From positions 1-26,669 of the forward strand of contig CAAFRB010000090.1 of NCBI GenBank assembly GCA_900765095.1: a DNA stretch of 26,669 nt, given 5' to 3'. Below the pieces are notes generated by a model. It saw only the letters and a program-made list of their open reading frames with translations. It was not told the origin of the DNA and did no database searches. Shown here in pieces: positions 7,432-17,088 of the stretch (position 1 is the stretch's first letter; each line of letters starts with the position of its first letter). Source of the DNA: Clostridia bacterium. GTDB taxonomy: Bacteria; Bacillota; Clostridia; TANB77; UBA1234. The translations under genes were made by a program, and so were the position numbers.

Positions 7432-8688
7432 ATGAAAATAGGATTTATATCACTTGGTTGTAGTAAAAACCTTGTTGATACAGAAATGATGATTGCACAT
7501 TATAAGGAAAATGGATATGTTATAGTAAATGATCCAGCAGATGCTGAAATAATTGTTATAAACACGTGTGGTTTCATTGAATCAGCAAAGCAAGAAGCTA
7601 TAAACACAATCTTGGAGATGGCAGAATATAAAAAGCAAAACTGCAAAAAATTAATAGTTACAGGTTGTCTAGTAGAAAGATACTTAAAAGAATTGAAAAA
7701 AGAACTTCCAGAAGTAGATTTGTTTATACCAATTAGAGAATATGATAAAATATTTGATAAATTGGATATGCACAAACGAATTATAAGCACTGGAGATAAC
7801 TTTGCATATTTAAGAATTGCTGATGGTTGTAGTAATTATTGTACATATTGTGCGATTCCATACATAAGAGGTCCTTTAAAGAGTAGAGAATTTGACGACG
7901 TAATAAAAGAAGCTAAAGAATTAAAAGAAAAAGGGTATGAAGAAATTATAATAATTGCACAAGATACTGGCAGATATGGACTTGATTTATATGGTGAGCC
8001 TAGATTTGCAGAGTTATTAAAAGAGATTGCAAAAATAGACTTTAAATGGATAAGATTTTTATACACATATCCTGAAATGATAACAGATGAACTTATAGAT
8101 GTAGTAAAGACGAATGATAATATATGCAATTATTTCGATATTCCTATTCAACATATATCTGATAGAGTCCTAAAAAGAATGGGCAGAAAAGGTAATGGAA
8201 ATTCAATAAGAAAAGTGATTGCAAAGATAAGAAAAGGAATTCCAGACTCTATTATTAGAACTTCATTAATTGTCGGTTTCCCTGGTGAAACAGAGGAAGA
8301 ATTTAACGAACTAAAAGAATTTGTGGAAGAAACAAAATTTAATAGATTGGGTGTTTTCAAGTATTCTATGGAAGATGGAACACCTGCACTTAAACTAGAT
8401 GGACATTTAGATGAGAGTGTTAAAGAAAAGAGATTAGATATTATAATGAAAGAACAGCAAAAAATTTCTAAGGAACTTAATGCTAATTTGATAGGTCAAG
8501 AGTTTGAATGTTTAATAGATGGCATAACAGATGATAATGAATATTATATAGGTCGTACATATATGGATGTGCCAGATACAGACGGCTTGGTATTTATAAA
8601 AGCTGAAAACAGCCATCAATTCGGTGATTTTATAGATGTTGTAATAGAAGATGCTGTTGAATATGATTTAATTGCTAGAGAAAAATAA
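7432..8688 (+). CDS. rimO: Ribosomal protein S12 methylthiotransferase RimO
   Basis: A 418-residue radical SAM enzyme that adds a methylthio group to the conserved aspartate of ribosomal protein S12. The N-terminal UPF0004 domain supplies the auxiliary cluster cysteines C10 (SLGCSKNLVDTEMM), C46 (NTCGF) and C79 (TGCL). The radical SAM cluster is CSNYCTYC (C133, C137, C140), followed by AIPYIRGPLKSR. A TRAM domain ends the protein (about 355-418). The SKNLVDTE motif distinguishes RimO from MiaB and MtaB. GGGGAAAG gives the ribosome binding site, and pgsA follows 21 bases later in the order rimO-pgsA seen in many Firmicutes. Confidence 0.96.
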   Translation: MKIGFISLGCSKNLVDTEMMIAHYKENGYVIVNDPADAEIIVINTCGFIESAKQEAINTILEMAEYKKQNCKKLIVTGCLVERYLKELKKELPEVDLFIPIREYDKIFDKLDMHKRIISTGDNFAYLRIADGCSNYCTYCAIPYIRGPLKSREFDDVIKEAKELKEKGYEEIIIIAQDTGRYGLDLYGEPRFAELLKEIAKIDFKWIRFLYTYPEMITDELIDVVKTNDNICNYFDIPIQHISDRVLKRMGRKGNGNSIRKVIAKIRKGIPDSIIRTSLIVGFPGETEEEFNELKEFVEETKFNRLGVFKYSMEDGTPALKLDGHLDESVKEKRLDIIMKEQQKISKELNANLIGQEFECLIDGITDDNEYYIGRTYMDVPDTDGLVFIKAENSHQFGDFIDVVIEDAVEYDLIAREK

Positions 8689-8709
8689 TTTAAGGAGATG
8701 TATTAGCGT

Positions 8710-9306
8710 ATGAACTTGCCAAACAAGATTACACTTTGTAGAATTATATTAATTCCATTCATGATGATAGTTCCTCTATTTGGAATTGAATCAACGTTCT
8801 TAGAAATAAATGTCGGAAATTTAATAGAACTTGCGATATTTCTAATAGCTTCATTTACAGATTACTTAGACGGACATATAGCAAGAAAAAATAATTTGGT
8901 AACTAACTTTGGAAAATTTTTAGACCCGATAGCAGATAAATTATTAGTGTTAACAGCACTTATGATGTTTGTTGAAGCGGGTAAGCTTCCAGCATGGATT
9001 CCAGTAGTAATTGCAGCACGTGAATTTATGGTTTCCGGAATCAGAATGCTTGCTGCAGGAGAGGGAAATGTTATCGCAGCAAGTATGCTTGGAAAGATAA
9101 AGACGGTATCGCAAATGGTTGCAATATCACTTGCTTTTATAGATAACAACTCATTTATGGCATTTACTTCAAAATGCTTGTGCTTACCAGAGCTTATATT
9201 AAATATATTAATGAGTCTTGCGATGATAGTATCTGTAGTAGCAACAATTTGGTCTGGAGTAGATTATTTCGTGAAATCAAAAGATGTAGTATTAAAAAGC
9301 AAATAG
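8710..9306 (+). CDS. pgsA: CDP-diacylglycerol-glycerol-3-phosphate 3-phosphatidyltransferase
   Basis: A 198-residue integral membrane enzyme of the CDP-alcohol phosphatidyltransferase family. It makes phosphatidylglycerol phosphate from CDP-diacylglycerol, the first committed step to phosphatidylglycerol and cardiolipin. The full signature D-G-x2-A-R-x8-G-x3-D-x3-D is present: D54 G55, A58 R59, G68, D72, D76. The N-terminus MNLPNKITLCRIILIP is typical of PgsA. Several hydrophobic helices follow (about 38-50, 78-92, 95-112, 130-145, 160-185). AAGGAGATG is a strong ribosome binding site. It is the last gene before a terminator at 9368. Confidence 0.95.
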   Translation: MNLPNKITLCRIILIPFMMIVPLFGIESTFLEINVGNLIELAIFLIASFTDYLDGHIARKNNLVTNFGKFLDPIADKLLVLTALMMFVEAGKLPAWIPVVIAAREFMVSGIRMLAAGEGNVIAASMLGKIKTVSQMVAISLAFIDNNSFMAFTSKCLCLPELILNILMSLAMIVSVVATIWSGVDYFVKSKDVVLKSK

Positions 9307-9367
9307 GTAATACATAAATATTCAAATAAAACAAGTTAATTTTTATTGAAGATAGATAATCTCATTT

Positions 9368-9397
9368 AGAAACTGTAATTTTGCAGTTTCTTTTTTT
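9368..9397 (+). terminator. Rho-independent terminator after pgsA
   Basis: AGAAACTG (9368-9375) pairs with CAGTTTCT (9384-9391) around an eight-base loop and runs into a T tract to 9397. It lies 61 bases after the pgsA stop and 59 bases before the ligA start. Confidence 0.88.
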
Positions 9398-9455
9398 GAA
9401 TGTTTAATATATAATCTAATTGGAAAAATTAATTATAAAAAAGAGGTTTGTGACT

Positions 9456-11447
9456 ATGAAAAAAGAGAACGTAACTGAAAGGTACGAAGAATTAAAAAAG
9501 ATAATTGCATATCATGCAAACAAATATTATAACGAAGATTCACCAGAAATTTCTGACTTTGAGTATGACATGTTAATGATGGAATTAAAAGAAATAGAAA
9601 AAGAGCATCCTGAATTAATAACAAAAGATTCGCCAACGCAAGTTATTGTAGCTTCTGGAAAAGTAGATTCACATTTTAGTGAAGTCGAACATGAAGTGCC
9701 ACTTCAAAGTTTGCAAGATGTTTTTTCAACATCAGATGTAGTTTCTTTTGTAGAACGTATAGGAAAAGAAGTGCCGAATCCAGAGTATGTTGTGGAAGCG
9801 AAAATAGATGGATTATCAGTTGCACTTGAATATAAAAAAGGTGTATTTACCAGAGGAGCAACAAGAGGAAACGGACTAGTAGGAGAAGATGTAACGCTTA
9901 ACTTGAATGTGATAAAGAGTATTCCCAAAAAGCTAAAAGATGAGATAGATATTACTGTCAGAGGAGAGGTTTATATGCCTCATGAAGACTTTGAAAAGTT
10001 AAACGAAGAACGTGAAATCTTAGGCGAAAAACTTTTTGCAAATCCAAGGAATGCAGCTGCCGGTTCATTAAGACAATTAAATCCGGAAATAACAGCGCAA
10101 AGAAATCTTGCAATATTTATTTTCAACGTACAAAAAAGTGATGACGTAAAATTCACTTCACATTATCAATCACTTAAATACCTTGAAGAGCAAGGCTTTG
10201 TAATATCTCCTTTTTTGAAAAAGTGTACAAATGCAAAAGAAATTTTGAGTGCGATAGAAGAAATTGGAGAGAGAAGAGGAGAACTTAAATTTGATATAGA
10301 CGGTGCTGTAGTTAAAGTTGACAGTTTAGCGCAAAGAGAAGAGATTGGAGTTACAACTAAAGTACCGAAATGGGCTGTTGCATATAAATATCCACCTGAA
10401 AAGAAAGAAACAATATTAAAAGATATTGTTGTCCAAATTGGAAGAACGGGAGCAATGACACCAGTGGCAATATTGGAGCCGGTTAGAGTGGCTGGTTCTA
10501 TTATTTCAAAAACTACACTTCATAACGAAGATTTTATAAAAGAAAAAGATATCAGAATAGGAGATCACGTACTAATACAAAAAGCTGGAGATGTAATTCC
10601 TGAAATTAGTGAGGTATTAAAAGATAAAAGAACTGGCAAAGAAAAAATATTTGAAATGCCGAAAACATGTCCTGTATGCGGAAGTGAAACGGTGCGTGAA
10701 GAAGGCGAAGCAGTTACAAGATGTACTGGAATAGAGTGCCCTGCAATGCTTTTTAGAAACTTAGTACATTTTGCTTCAAGAGATGCAATGGAAATTGACG
10801 GTATGGGACCTGCATTAATTGAAATGCTTTTAGATAAGAATTTGATAACTAATATAGCAGACATTTATGATTTGAAATTCGATGACTTGGTTGGTTTAGA
10901 TAGAATGGGAGAAAAGTCTGCACAGAATCTGATAGATGCAATAAATAAGAGCAAGGAGAACTCATTAGAAAAACTGATAAACTCATTTGGTATACGACAC
11001 ATTGGAGCAAAAACAGCAAAAATATTAGCCAAAAAATTTAAAAGTCTAGACAAGCTAATGAATGCAAGTTACGAGAAGCTATGTTCAGTAAATGAAATAG
11101 GTGAAATAATGGCAGATAGCTTGCAAAGGTTCTTCCAGAGTGCACAGACTCAAGACTTAATTAAAAGATTGAAAAAAGCCAATGTTAATATGAAGATGGA
11201 AGAAAGTGAAATATTAGATGATAGATTTGAAGGTATGACGTTTGTATTAACAGGCACTTTGCCAACGTTATCTAGAAATGAGGCGTCGGAAATAATAGAA
11301 AAATACGGCGGTAAGACTTCTTCAAGTGTTTCAAAGAATACTACTTATGTCCTTGCAGGTGAAGAGGCAGGCAGCAAACTTGAAAAAGCTCAAGCATTAA
11401 AGCTAAAAATAATTAATGAAGACGAATTTAAAGACATGATTAAATAA
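9456..11447 (+). CDS. ligA: NAD-dependent DNA ligase LigA
   Basis: A 663-residue ligase that seals nicks in replication and repair using NAD+. In order: the Ia domain (YYNEDSPEISDFEYDMLMMEL, about 25-44), the adenylation domain with nucleophile K116 in AKIDG, an OB fold (about 320-395), a zinc finger with C405, C408, C423 and C428, a helix-hairpin-helix domain (about 430-585) and a C-terminal BRCT domain (GMTFVLTGTLPTLSR and onward, about 590-663). Length and order match the family. An in-frame TTG at 9420 gives a 12-residue longer product, but ATG 9456 has GAGG nine bases upstream and the usual N-terminus. Confidence 0.97.
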   Translation: MKKENVTERYEELKKIIAYHANKYYNEDSPEISDFEYDMLMMELKEIEKEHPELITKDSPTQVIVASGKVDSHFSEVEHEVPLQSLQDVFSTSDVVSFVERIGKEVPNPEYVVEAKIDGLSVALEYKKGVFTRGATRGNGLVGEDVTLNLNVIKSIPKKLKDEIDITVRGEVYMPHEDFEKLNEEREILGEKLFANPRNAAAGSLRQLNPEITAQRNLAIFIFNVQKSDDVKFTSHYQSLKYLEEQGFVISPFLKKCTNAKEILSAIEEIGERRGELKFDIDGAVVKVDSLAQREEIGVTTKVPKWAVAYKYPPEKKETILKDIVVQIGRTGAMTPVAILEPVRVAGSIISKTTLHNEDFIKEKDIRIGDHVLIQKAGDVIPEISEVLKDKRTGKEKIFEMPKTCPVCGSETVREEGEAVTRCTGIECPAMLFRNLVHFASRDAMEIDGMGPALIEMLLDKNLITNIADIYDLKFDDLVGLDRMGEKSAQNLIDAINKSKENSLEKLINSFGIRHIGAKTAKILAKKFKSLDKLMNASYEKLCSVNEIGEIMADSLQRFFQSAQTQDLIKRLKKANVNMKMEESEILDDRFEGMTFVLTGTLPTLSRNEASEIIEKYGGKTSSSVSKNTTYVLAGEEAGSKLEKAQALKLKIINEDEFKDMIK

Positions 11448-11521
11448 AGATATATGGCACATTTACCTTGCATTTAATTTGTGGTTGCGATAAGATATTT
11501 GTTGGAGAGGTGATACAAAAG

Positions 11522-13945
11522 ATGGCAAAAAGAAAAAAGAAAAAGAAGAGTTTAGAAATTAATATAGATATTGCATCTATTTCACTTATTTTAATCGGTA
11601 TAATATTGAGTATTTTAGTTTATGGCTCAGATACGGGAATTGTAGGCGGTTTTATAAAAAGCGTCCTACTTGGTTGCATTGGAAACATTATGTATGCAAT
11701 TCCTATAATTTTAGTAGTCCTAGGAATATACGTTATTTTCAGAGATTTTTCGAGATTAAAATTAAAATCTTTTTTAGTAATAATAATGGTATTTCTTTCT
11801 TCTGCGATAATTTCAACGTTTTCAAGTGCAGTAAATCATCTTGGAGCATTAGAATTAAAAGCTCCATTTGATTACTTAAAAGCTTGGTGTGAAATGGGAA
11901 TCAATGGAATAGGCGGCGGAATTATAGGTTCTTCAATTGTATATCTACTTAACTTGTGCTTTGGAATGATTGCAACAAAAGTTATTTTGTGGAGTTTAGC
12001 AGTTGTAGTAGCATCAATAACTACTGGTATAACATTGTCCGCTATAATAATAGCGATACGAGATATAATTGATGACTTAATAGCCACGACAAGAAAAGAA
12101 TTTGCAAACGATAAGAAGAAATATAAAAATAACAGTGAAAAATTCAAGAGAATAGCAGCACAAACATCAGACATATATGAAAAAGCGGAACAATTAAATA
12201 TTGATCTTGATGGATATGGCGATGAACAAGAAGAAGTTGAAGAAACTGAGAAAATAGCAGAAGATGAGAGTGATGAAGAATTACAAGCTGAAGAGAAAGA
12301 TGAAACACTAGAAAGATTAAAAGAAGAAAAAGAGCATGCTAAACAAAACATAAAAGAATTATTTTCAAAAAGGAAAGCAGAAGAAAAAGAGGATAATGAA
12401 CCTGAGGAGTTAAATTTAGAACATAATACGATGGAAGAATATGAAAACTATGAATTCCCATCTATAGATTTATTAAAGCAAGTTAAACGTACGGGTAAAG
12501 ATTATTCAACAAAGGAATTGAAGGAAATTGCAATAAAATTGCAAAAAACTCTTGCAAGTTTTGGAGTTGAAGCGAAAGTTACAAATGTAACAAGAGGACC
12601 AACAGTAACAAGATATGAGCTTCAACCAAGTGTTGGTGTCAAAGTTAGCAAGATATTGAACTTATCTGATGATATAGCATTGAATCTTGCTGCAAAATCG
12701 ATAAGAATAGAAGCTCCAATACCAGGAAAGTCAGCGGTTGGAATAGAAGTACCTAATAAATCTACGGATATGGTTACTCTTCGTGAAGTAATTGAGTCTG
12801 ACGAATTTGAAAACGCTTCATCAAAAGTTTCTTTTGCACTAGGAAAGTCAATAGATGGTGTACCTTATGTTGCAGATATATCTAAGATGCCACACATGCT
12901 TATATCTGGTAGTACTGGTTCTGGTAAGAGCGTATGTATAAATTCTATCATCATGAGCATATTATATAAAGCAACACCAAATGAAGTTAAATTAATTTTG
13001 ATAGACCCTAAAGTTGTTGAATTGGGTGTATACAACGGAATACCACATTTATTAATTCCAGTTGTTACAGACCCTAAAAAGGCAGCAGGTGCACTAAATT
13101 GGGCTGTTCAAGAAATGGTTAACAGATATAATCTATTTGCATCAAAGGGTGTAAGAGATATTAAAGGATACAATGAACTACTTAAAAATGAAGGCGAGGA
13201 AGGTATACTTCCACAAATAGTTATTATAGTGGACGAGCTTGCTGACTTGATGATGGTTGCTTCAAATGAGGTTGAAGACGCTATATGTAGACTTGCACAG
13301 ATGGCGAGAGCTGCAGGTATGTTCCTAATCATAGCAACTCAAAGACCATCAGTTGATGTTATTACTGGTATAATCAAGGCAAACATACCATCACGTATTG
13401 CGTTTACTGTTTCTTCACAAGTAGATTCTAGAACAATCCTTGATATGGCTGGAGCTGAAAAATTGCTTGGTAGAGGTGATATGCTATTCTTGCCAATCGG
13501 TGAAGCAAAACCAATCAGATTACAAGGCGCATTTGTTTCTGACGGTGAGATTGAAAGTGTTGTTGATGCGATAAAAGAAAGTACGCCTGCTGTATATAAT
13601 CAAAATGTTATAGAAAAATTAGAGAAAAATGATACGGCTCAAGTTGTTTCAGACGATGAAGATGATTGCGATGAATATTTAACTGATGCAATAGAACTTG
13701 CTGTTAATATGGGACAAGTATCAGCGTCTATGATTCAAAGAAAATTTAGAGTTGGATATGCAAGAGCAGGAAGAATAGTAGACCAAATGGAAGAAAGAGG
13801 AATAATATCCGAGTCACAAGGCTCAAAGCCTAGAAAAACATTGATTTCTAAAGAAGAATGGGAAGAAATGAAGGAGCAAGGCGATGTAAGTTTTGAAGAT
13901 AGCAACGAAGAAGATGACTATGAGTCTGAGGAAACAGAAGAATGA
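11522..13945 (+). CDS. ftsK: DNA translocase FtsK/SpoIIIE
   Basis: An 807-residue membrane-anchored dsDNA pump for chromosome segregation at the septum and, in spore formers, into the forespore. Four hydrophobic helices occupy about residues 17-180. An acidic, glutamate-rich linker follows (about 230-315). The alpha/beta motor has Walker A GSTGSGKS (463-470), Walker B IVIIVDELADL (D571, E572) and the motif IIATQRPSVDVITG. The gamma winged-helix domain (about 717-785, VGYARAGRIVDQMEERGII) reads KOPS/SRS-type DNA sequences. A longer frame from TTG 11468 exists; ATG 11522 is chosen because GAGAGGTGA sits just upstream and MAKRKKKKKS is a typical cytoplasmic start. FtsK and SpoIIIE cannot be told apart from one copy. 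ligA ends 74 bases upstream. Confidence 0.95.
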   Translation: MAKRKKKKKSLEINIDIASISLILIGIILSILVYGSDTGIVGGFIKSVLLGCIGNIMYAIPIILVVLGIYVIFRDFSRLKLKSFLVIIMVFLSSAIISTFSSAVNHLGALELKAPFDYLKAWCEMGINGIGGGIIGSSIVYLLNLCFGMIATKVILWSLAVVVASITTGITLSAIIIAIRDIIDDLIATTRKEFANDKKKYKNNSEKFKRIAAQTSDIYEKAEQLNIDLDGYGDEQEEVEETEKIAEDESDEELQAEEKDETLERLKEEKEHAKQNIKELFSKRKAEEKEDNEPEELNLEHNTMEEYENYEFPSIDLLKQVKRTGKDYSTKELKEIAIKLQKTLASFGVEAKVTNVTRGPTVTRYELQPSVGVKVSKILNLSDDIALNLAAKSIRIEAPIPGKSAVGIEVPNKSTDMVTLREVIESDEFENASSKVSFALGKSIDGVPYVADISKMPHMLISGSTGSGKSVCINSIIMSILYKATPNEVKLILIDPKVVELGVYNGIPHLLIPVVTDPKKAAGALNWAVQEMVNRYNLFASKGVRDIKGYNELLKNEGEEGILPQIVIIVDELADLMMVASNEVEDAICRLAQMARAAGMFLIIATQRPSVDVITGIIKANIPSRIAFTVSSQVDSRTILDMAGAEKLLGRGDMLFLPIGEAKPIRLQGAFVSDGEIESVVDAIKESTPAVYNQNVIEKLEKNDTAQVVSDDEDDCDEYLTDAIELAVNMGQVSASMIQRKFRVGYARAGRIVDQMEERGIISESQGSKPRKTLISKEEWEEMKEQGDVSFEDSNEEDDYESEETEE

Positions 13946-14021
13946 TGCTAAATTCTGTTATATGATGAAACAACATAGAATAAACATAAGATGAGATTAT
14001 ATTAATATAAGGAGGATACAT

Positions 14022-15665
14022 ATGAAAATTACCTTTCTAGGTGCGACAAGAACTGTTACAGGTTCAAATATTTTGGTAGAAACAAATAATAAAAAATTTA
14101 TTATGGATTGCGGTTTATATCAAGGTCAACAAAAAGAAATATTACTAAACAGTGATGAATTTTTGTTTAATCCTGAAGAGATAGACTTTATGCTATTATC
14201 ACATGCACACATAGATCACTCAGGACGTATTCCTAAACTATACGTTGATGGATATAGAGGTCCTGTGTATGCTACGAAAGCAACCTGTGATCTTTGTGGA
14301 ATAATGTTGCCAGACAGTGGATATATACAGGAATCCGAAATAGAGTGGCTAAACAGAAAGAGAAAAAGAGAAGGAAAACATGAGTTACCACCACTATATA
14401 CTTATGATGATGCGGTTGATTCTCTATCATTATTTGAAAGCGTTGAATATGATGAGATATTTCAAATTGACCAAAACATTAAAGTAAGATTCAAAGATGC
14501 AGGACACATGCTAGGTTCTGCAATTATAGAGGTTTGGATAAAAGAAGATGGTAAGGAACAAAAAATAGTATTTACAGGCGACTTAGGAAACAATGATATA
14601 CCATTACTAAGAGAACATTCTATAATTGATGAAACGGATATATTGATAATGGAATCAACTTATGGAAATAGGCTACATGATAGAAAAGAAAATAAAGCAG
14701 AAGAATTTTTAAATATCGTTTCTAAAACTTTAGAAAGAGGTGGAAATGTTGTAATACCTTCTTTCGCAGTTGGTAGAACACAAGAGATATTGTACGAAAT
14801 ACAAAAGACAAAGCAAACAGATGACCCTAAAATGAAACGTGAATTCGATGAAATAATGGATGCAAAAGTATATGTAGATAGTCCACTCGCAACTTCTGCT
14901 ACAGAAGTATTTTTGAAGAATTTAGATTGCCTAGACGAAGAAGTACAAGAAGACATAAGAGAAGGAAAGAAACCACTAGATTTTAATGGGCTTCGTTTCA
15001 CTCAATCTGTTGAAGAATCACGAGAACTAAATGAAAATGCAAATCAATCTATAATAATATCAGCAAGTGGAATGTGCGAAGTTGGTAGAATTAAACATCA
15101 TTTAAAACATAATCTATGGAGAAAAGAAAGCACAATCCTTTTCGTTGGATATCAAGCGATGGGAACACTTGGAAGAAAGATTGTTGATGGGGCAAAAAAT
15201 GTAAAGATATTTGGGGAAGAAATAACGGTAAATGCAGAGGTTGATTACATCGAAGCATTTTCAGGTCATGCTGATAAAACGGGATTGTTAGACTTCATAG
15301 ATACATTTAAAGTAAAACCAAAACAGATATACTTGGTACATGGTGATGAAGACGCACAAATGGCTTTGGCTGACGAGATTGATAACAAGTTTGGAATACC
15401 AGTAGATATTCCATATAGAGGCGATGTTTACGAAATTGATATTGACAGAATTAGAAAAACTGCTGAGCTTAAATCTCCAAATGAGAATAAGTATATTAGA
15501 CTTGAAATATTGGAAAAAATGGAAACTCTTCGTGAGGAATTAGACGAAATGACTACTATTGTAAGTGATGATTTGAAACAAGAAACGACTGATAAGAAAG
15601 TGGCAACCATCATGGAAAAATTAAGATCATTAGAAGATCAAATAGTAGATATACTAAGAGCGTAA
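14022..15665 (+). CDS. Metallo-beta-lactamase/beta-CASP RNase-like protein (CPSF73 type)
   Basis: A 547-residue protein with the zinc-binding motif SHAHIDHSG (H61, H63, D65, H66), the following DAGHMLGSA and FTGDLGNND motifs, a beta-CASP insertion (VVIPSFAVGRTQEIL, VYVDSPLATSATEVF, ISASGMCEVGRIKHHL), and the RMMBL-type end FSGHADKTGLLDFI plus IYLVHGDEDA. These are the hallmarks of the bacterial CPSF-like RNases, which cut or trim RNA. A C-terminal helical extension of about 80 residues may mediate oligomerisation. AAGGAGG gives a strong ribosome binding site. It is separated from ftsK by 76 bases and ends at a terminator. A second, more divergent beta-CASP gene lies at 17775. Confidence 0.88.
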   Translation: MKITFLGATRTVTGSNILVETNNKKFIMDCGLYQGQQKEILLNSDEFLFNPEEIDFMLLSHAHIDHSGRIPKLYVDGYRGPVYATKATCDLCGIMLPDSGYIQESEIEWLNRKRKREGKHELPPLYTYDDAVDSLSLFESVEYDEIFQIDQNIKVRFKDAGHMLGSAIIEVWIKEDGKEQKIVFTGDLGNNDIPLLREHSIIDETDILIMESTYGNRLHDRKENKAEEFLNIVSKTLERGGNVVIPSFAVGRTQEILYEIQKTKQTDDPKMKREFDEIMDAKVYVDSPLATSATEVFLKNLDCLDEEVQEDIREGKKPLDFNGLRFTQSVEESRELNENANQSIIISASGMCEVGRIKHHLKHNLWRKESTILFVGYQAMGTLGRKIVDGAKNVKIFGEEITVNAEVDYIEAFSGHADKTGLLDFIDTFKVKPKQIYLVHGDEDAQMALADEIDNKFGIPVDIPYRGDVYEIDIDRIRKTAELKSPNENKYIRLEILEKMETLREELDEMTTIVSDDLKQETTDKKVATIMEKLRSLEDQIVDILRA

Positions 15666-15674
15666 TAGTGTTAT

Positions 15675-15716
15675 AAAAAAAGCTGAAGGAGAAAAAATTC
15701 TCTTCCAGCTTTTTTA
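15675..15716 (+). terminator. Terminator of the beta-CASP RNase gene
   Basis: An A-rich left arm ending AGCTGAAGGAGAA and a right arm TTCTCTTCCAGCTTTTTT form a long stem with two internal mismatches and an AAAA loop. It begins ten bases after the stop and can act in either direction. It abuts repeat copy E. Confidence 0.85.
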
Positions 15717-15718
15717 AT

Positions 15719-15793
15719 GAGAGATTTTCTTTTGTTGCTAAAAACTCTCAAGGATTGAAGAAATAAGAAAACTGAAAATATTTGATTTTTCAG
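15719..15793 (-). repeat. Dispersed palindromic repeat, copy E (minus orientation)
   Basis: On the plus strand GAGAGATTTTC (15719-15729) and AAAACTCTC (15741-15749) are the two arms of the palindromic module. They are followed by a linker and the hairpin CTGAAAA/TTTTCAG. Read on the minus strand the order is hairpin, GAGAGTTTT, GAAAATCTCTC, as in copies A and D. It sits between two convergent genes, with a terminator on each side. Confidence 0.65.
15758..15793 (-). terminator. Terminator of the minus-strand holin-like gene
   Basis: On the minus strand CTGAAAA (15787-15793) pairs with TTTTCAG (15772-15778) around an eight-base loop, followed by TTTTCTTATTTC. It lies 22 bases downstream of the stop of the gene ending at 15816 and doubles as the hairpin of repeat copy E. 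Confidence 0.7.
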
Positions 15794-15815
15794 CTTTTGC
15801 AATATAAAATTTAAC

Positions 15816-16184
15816 TTATAGACTTTGTTTACCAGGTACTATAGAAGCTATTATTCCATAGATTAAAGCACCCACGATTGCTGAAACCCAACTTATTGAA
15901 TAACCAGATACGAAAAATTGAGTTGCATATAATATTAAAACAGAAACAACAAAACCTATAATTCCTCTACCAAATGGTGAGGCATCTATTCCAATCACCA
16001 TATTGATAAGATAATCCATTATCGTTAGTACAACTGCAGCAAGAACTAATGTCCAAAAAGAAGATATCTCAAAACCGGGTGTAAAAAATGCTGTTATAGC
16101 AAGAATAATTGCAGAAGTTATAAATCTTGCTAATATGCTACCTGCCGTCATCTGATTTGAAGAACTTTTTGTTTTATTTGCCAT
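15816..16184 (-). CDS. Small four-helix membrane protein, phage-holin-4/YvlD-like
   Basis: A 122-residue minus-strand gene. The start is set at the ATG beginning MANKTKSSS, because a perfect AAGGAGG lies nine bases upstream; the frame could extend eight codons further but would then swallow that site. After a hydrophilic N-terminus there are about four transmembrane helices (residues roughly 17-34, 42-62, 75-95, 100-117), with the glycine-rich loop DASPFGRGIIGF. The pattern resembles the phage holin family 4 / YvlD group of chromosomal membrane proteins, which are mostly not phage genes. No phage genes are nearby. It is convergent with the RNase gene and divergent from the DUF421 gene. Confidence 0.7.
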   Translation of the reverse strand: MANKTKSSSNQMTAGSILARFITSAIILAITAFFTPGFEISSFWTLVLAAVVLTIMDYLINMVIGIDASPFGRGIIGFVVSVLILYATQFFVSGYSISWVSAIVGALIYGIIASIVPGKQSL

Positions 16185-16322
16185 AAGTAAAACCTCCTTA
16201 AAAATCACTTATTAATATATATTAATTATTATCCAAAAATATTGAAATATACAATTTTTGAATATTTAATTAAATCTTGAAGAAAATAATAATAATTAAA
16301 ATTTTATGATAGGAGAGAAAGC

Positions 16323-16997
16323 GTGGCTACAATATTTATTAAAACGATAATAATATCTTTATTTGTTCTTCTTGCTGTTAGGCTCATGGGAAAAAGAGAA
16401 ATTGGGCAATTACAGCCTGTTGAATTGGTGGTGATCATAATAATTGCAGACGTTGCAAGTGTTCCTATGGAAGAGGTTGGAACGCCTATATTACAAGGCA
16501 TAATTCCGATATTTGCACTTGTGGTTGGACAGCTTATTCTTTCGTATCTAAACATAAAATCAGTATTTCTTCATAAATTAATTTCCGGAAAATCATCTGT
16601 ATTAATATCGAAAGGCAAGATAGTTCAAGAAAATCTAAAGCGTCAAAGGTACACAATAGATGGACTAATGGAACAGATGAGGGTAGCTGGATATTCAGAC
16701 ATAAGGGATATTGAATATGCAATATTAGAAACGAGCGGACAGATAAGTGTCATACCTAAACAAGATAAGAACAGTGTTACTGTAGGAGATATGAAAATTA
16801 AGACGGAGTATGTTGGTTATCCTAGAATAATTGTAATGGATGGAGTACTTTACGAAAACAATTTAAAAAATTTAGGTTACAATGATGTATGGTTAAAAAA
16901 GAAATTGGAAGATAACAAAGCAAAGATTGAAGATACATTTTTACTTGTTAGTGACGAATCTGGAAAAATCTATTTTCAGAAAAAAATGCAGACATAA
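16323..16997 (+). CDS. DUF421/YetF family membrane protein
   Basis: A 224-residue protein starting at GTG with GGAGAG upstream. Three transmembrane helices (about 4-20, 34-50, 58-78) are preceded and followed by the family signature RLMGKREIGQLQPVELVVIIIIADVAS. The soluble C-terminal half contains KIVQENLKRQRYTIDGLMEQMRVAGYSDIRDIEYAILETSGQISVIPK, which is characteristic of the YetF domain. The biochemical role of the family is unsettled; several relatives belong to spore-related regulons. The DUF4363 gene lies 91 bases downstream, an arrangement I know from Clostridia. The 138-base gap to the divergent holin-like gene holds the promoters of both; TTGAAA/TTTAAT with a 17-base spacer near 16243-16271 is a weak candidate. 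Confidence 0.88.
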   Translation: MATIFIKTIIISLFVLLAVRLMGKREIGQLQPVELVVIIIIADVASVPMEEVGTPILQGIIPIFALVVGQLILSYLNIKSVFLHKLISGKSSVLISKGKIVQENLKRQRYTIDGLMEQMRVAGYSDIRDIEYAILETSGQISVIPKQDKNSVTVGDMKIKTEYVGYPRIIVMDGVLYENNLKNLGYNDVWLKKKLEDNKAKIEDTFLLVSDESGKIYFQKKMQT

Positions 16998-17088
16998 AGA
17001 ATAAAATAAAGATGAATTTGTATAAAAAAATCGTGCCTTCTAAAAACATAATATCGTCAGAGAAGGCAAGAAAGGAATAGATTTAGAT

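Noticed and set aside
15816..16184. Prophage remnant suggested by the holin-like protein
   Set aside because: No other phage gene is nearby, and this holin-like family is widespread as an ordinary chromosomal membrane protein.
17035..17067. GCCTTCT/AGAAGGC hairpin between the DUF421 and DUF4363 genes as a terminator
   Set aside because: The stem is only seven base pairs with a 19-base loop and no T tract on the plus strand, and no minus-strand gene ends there.
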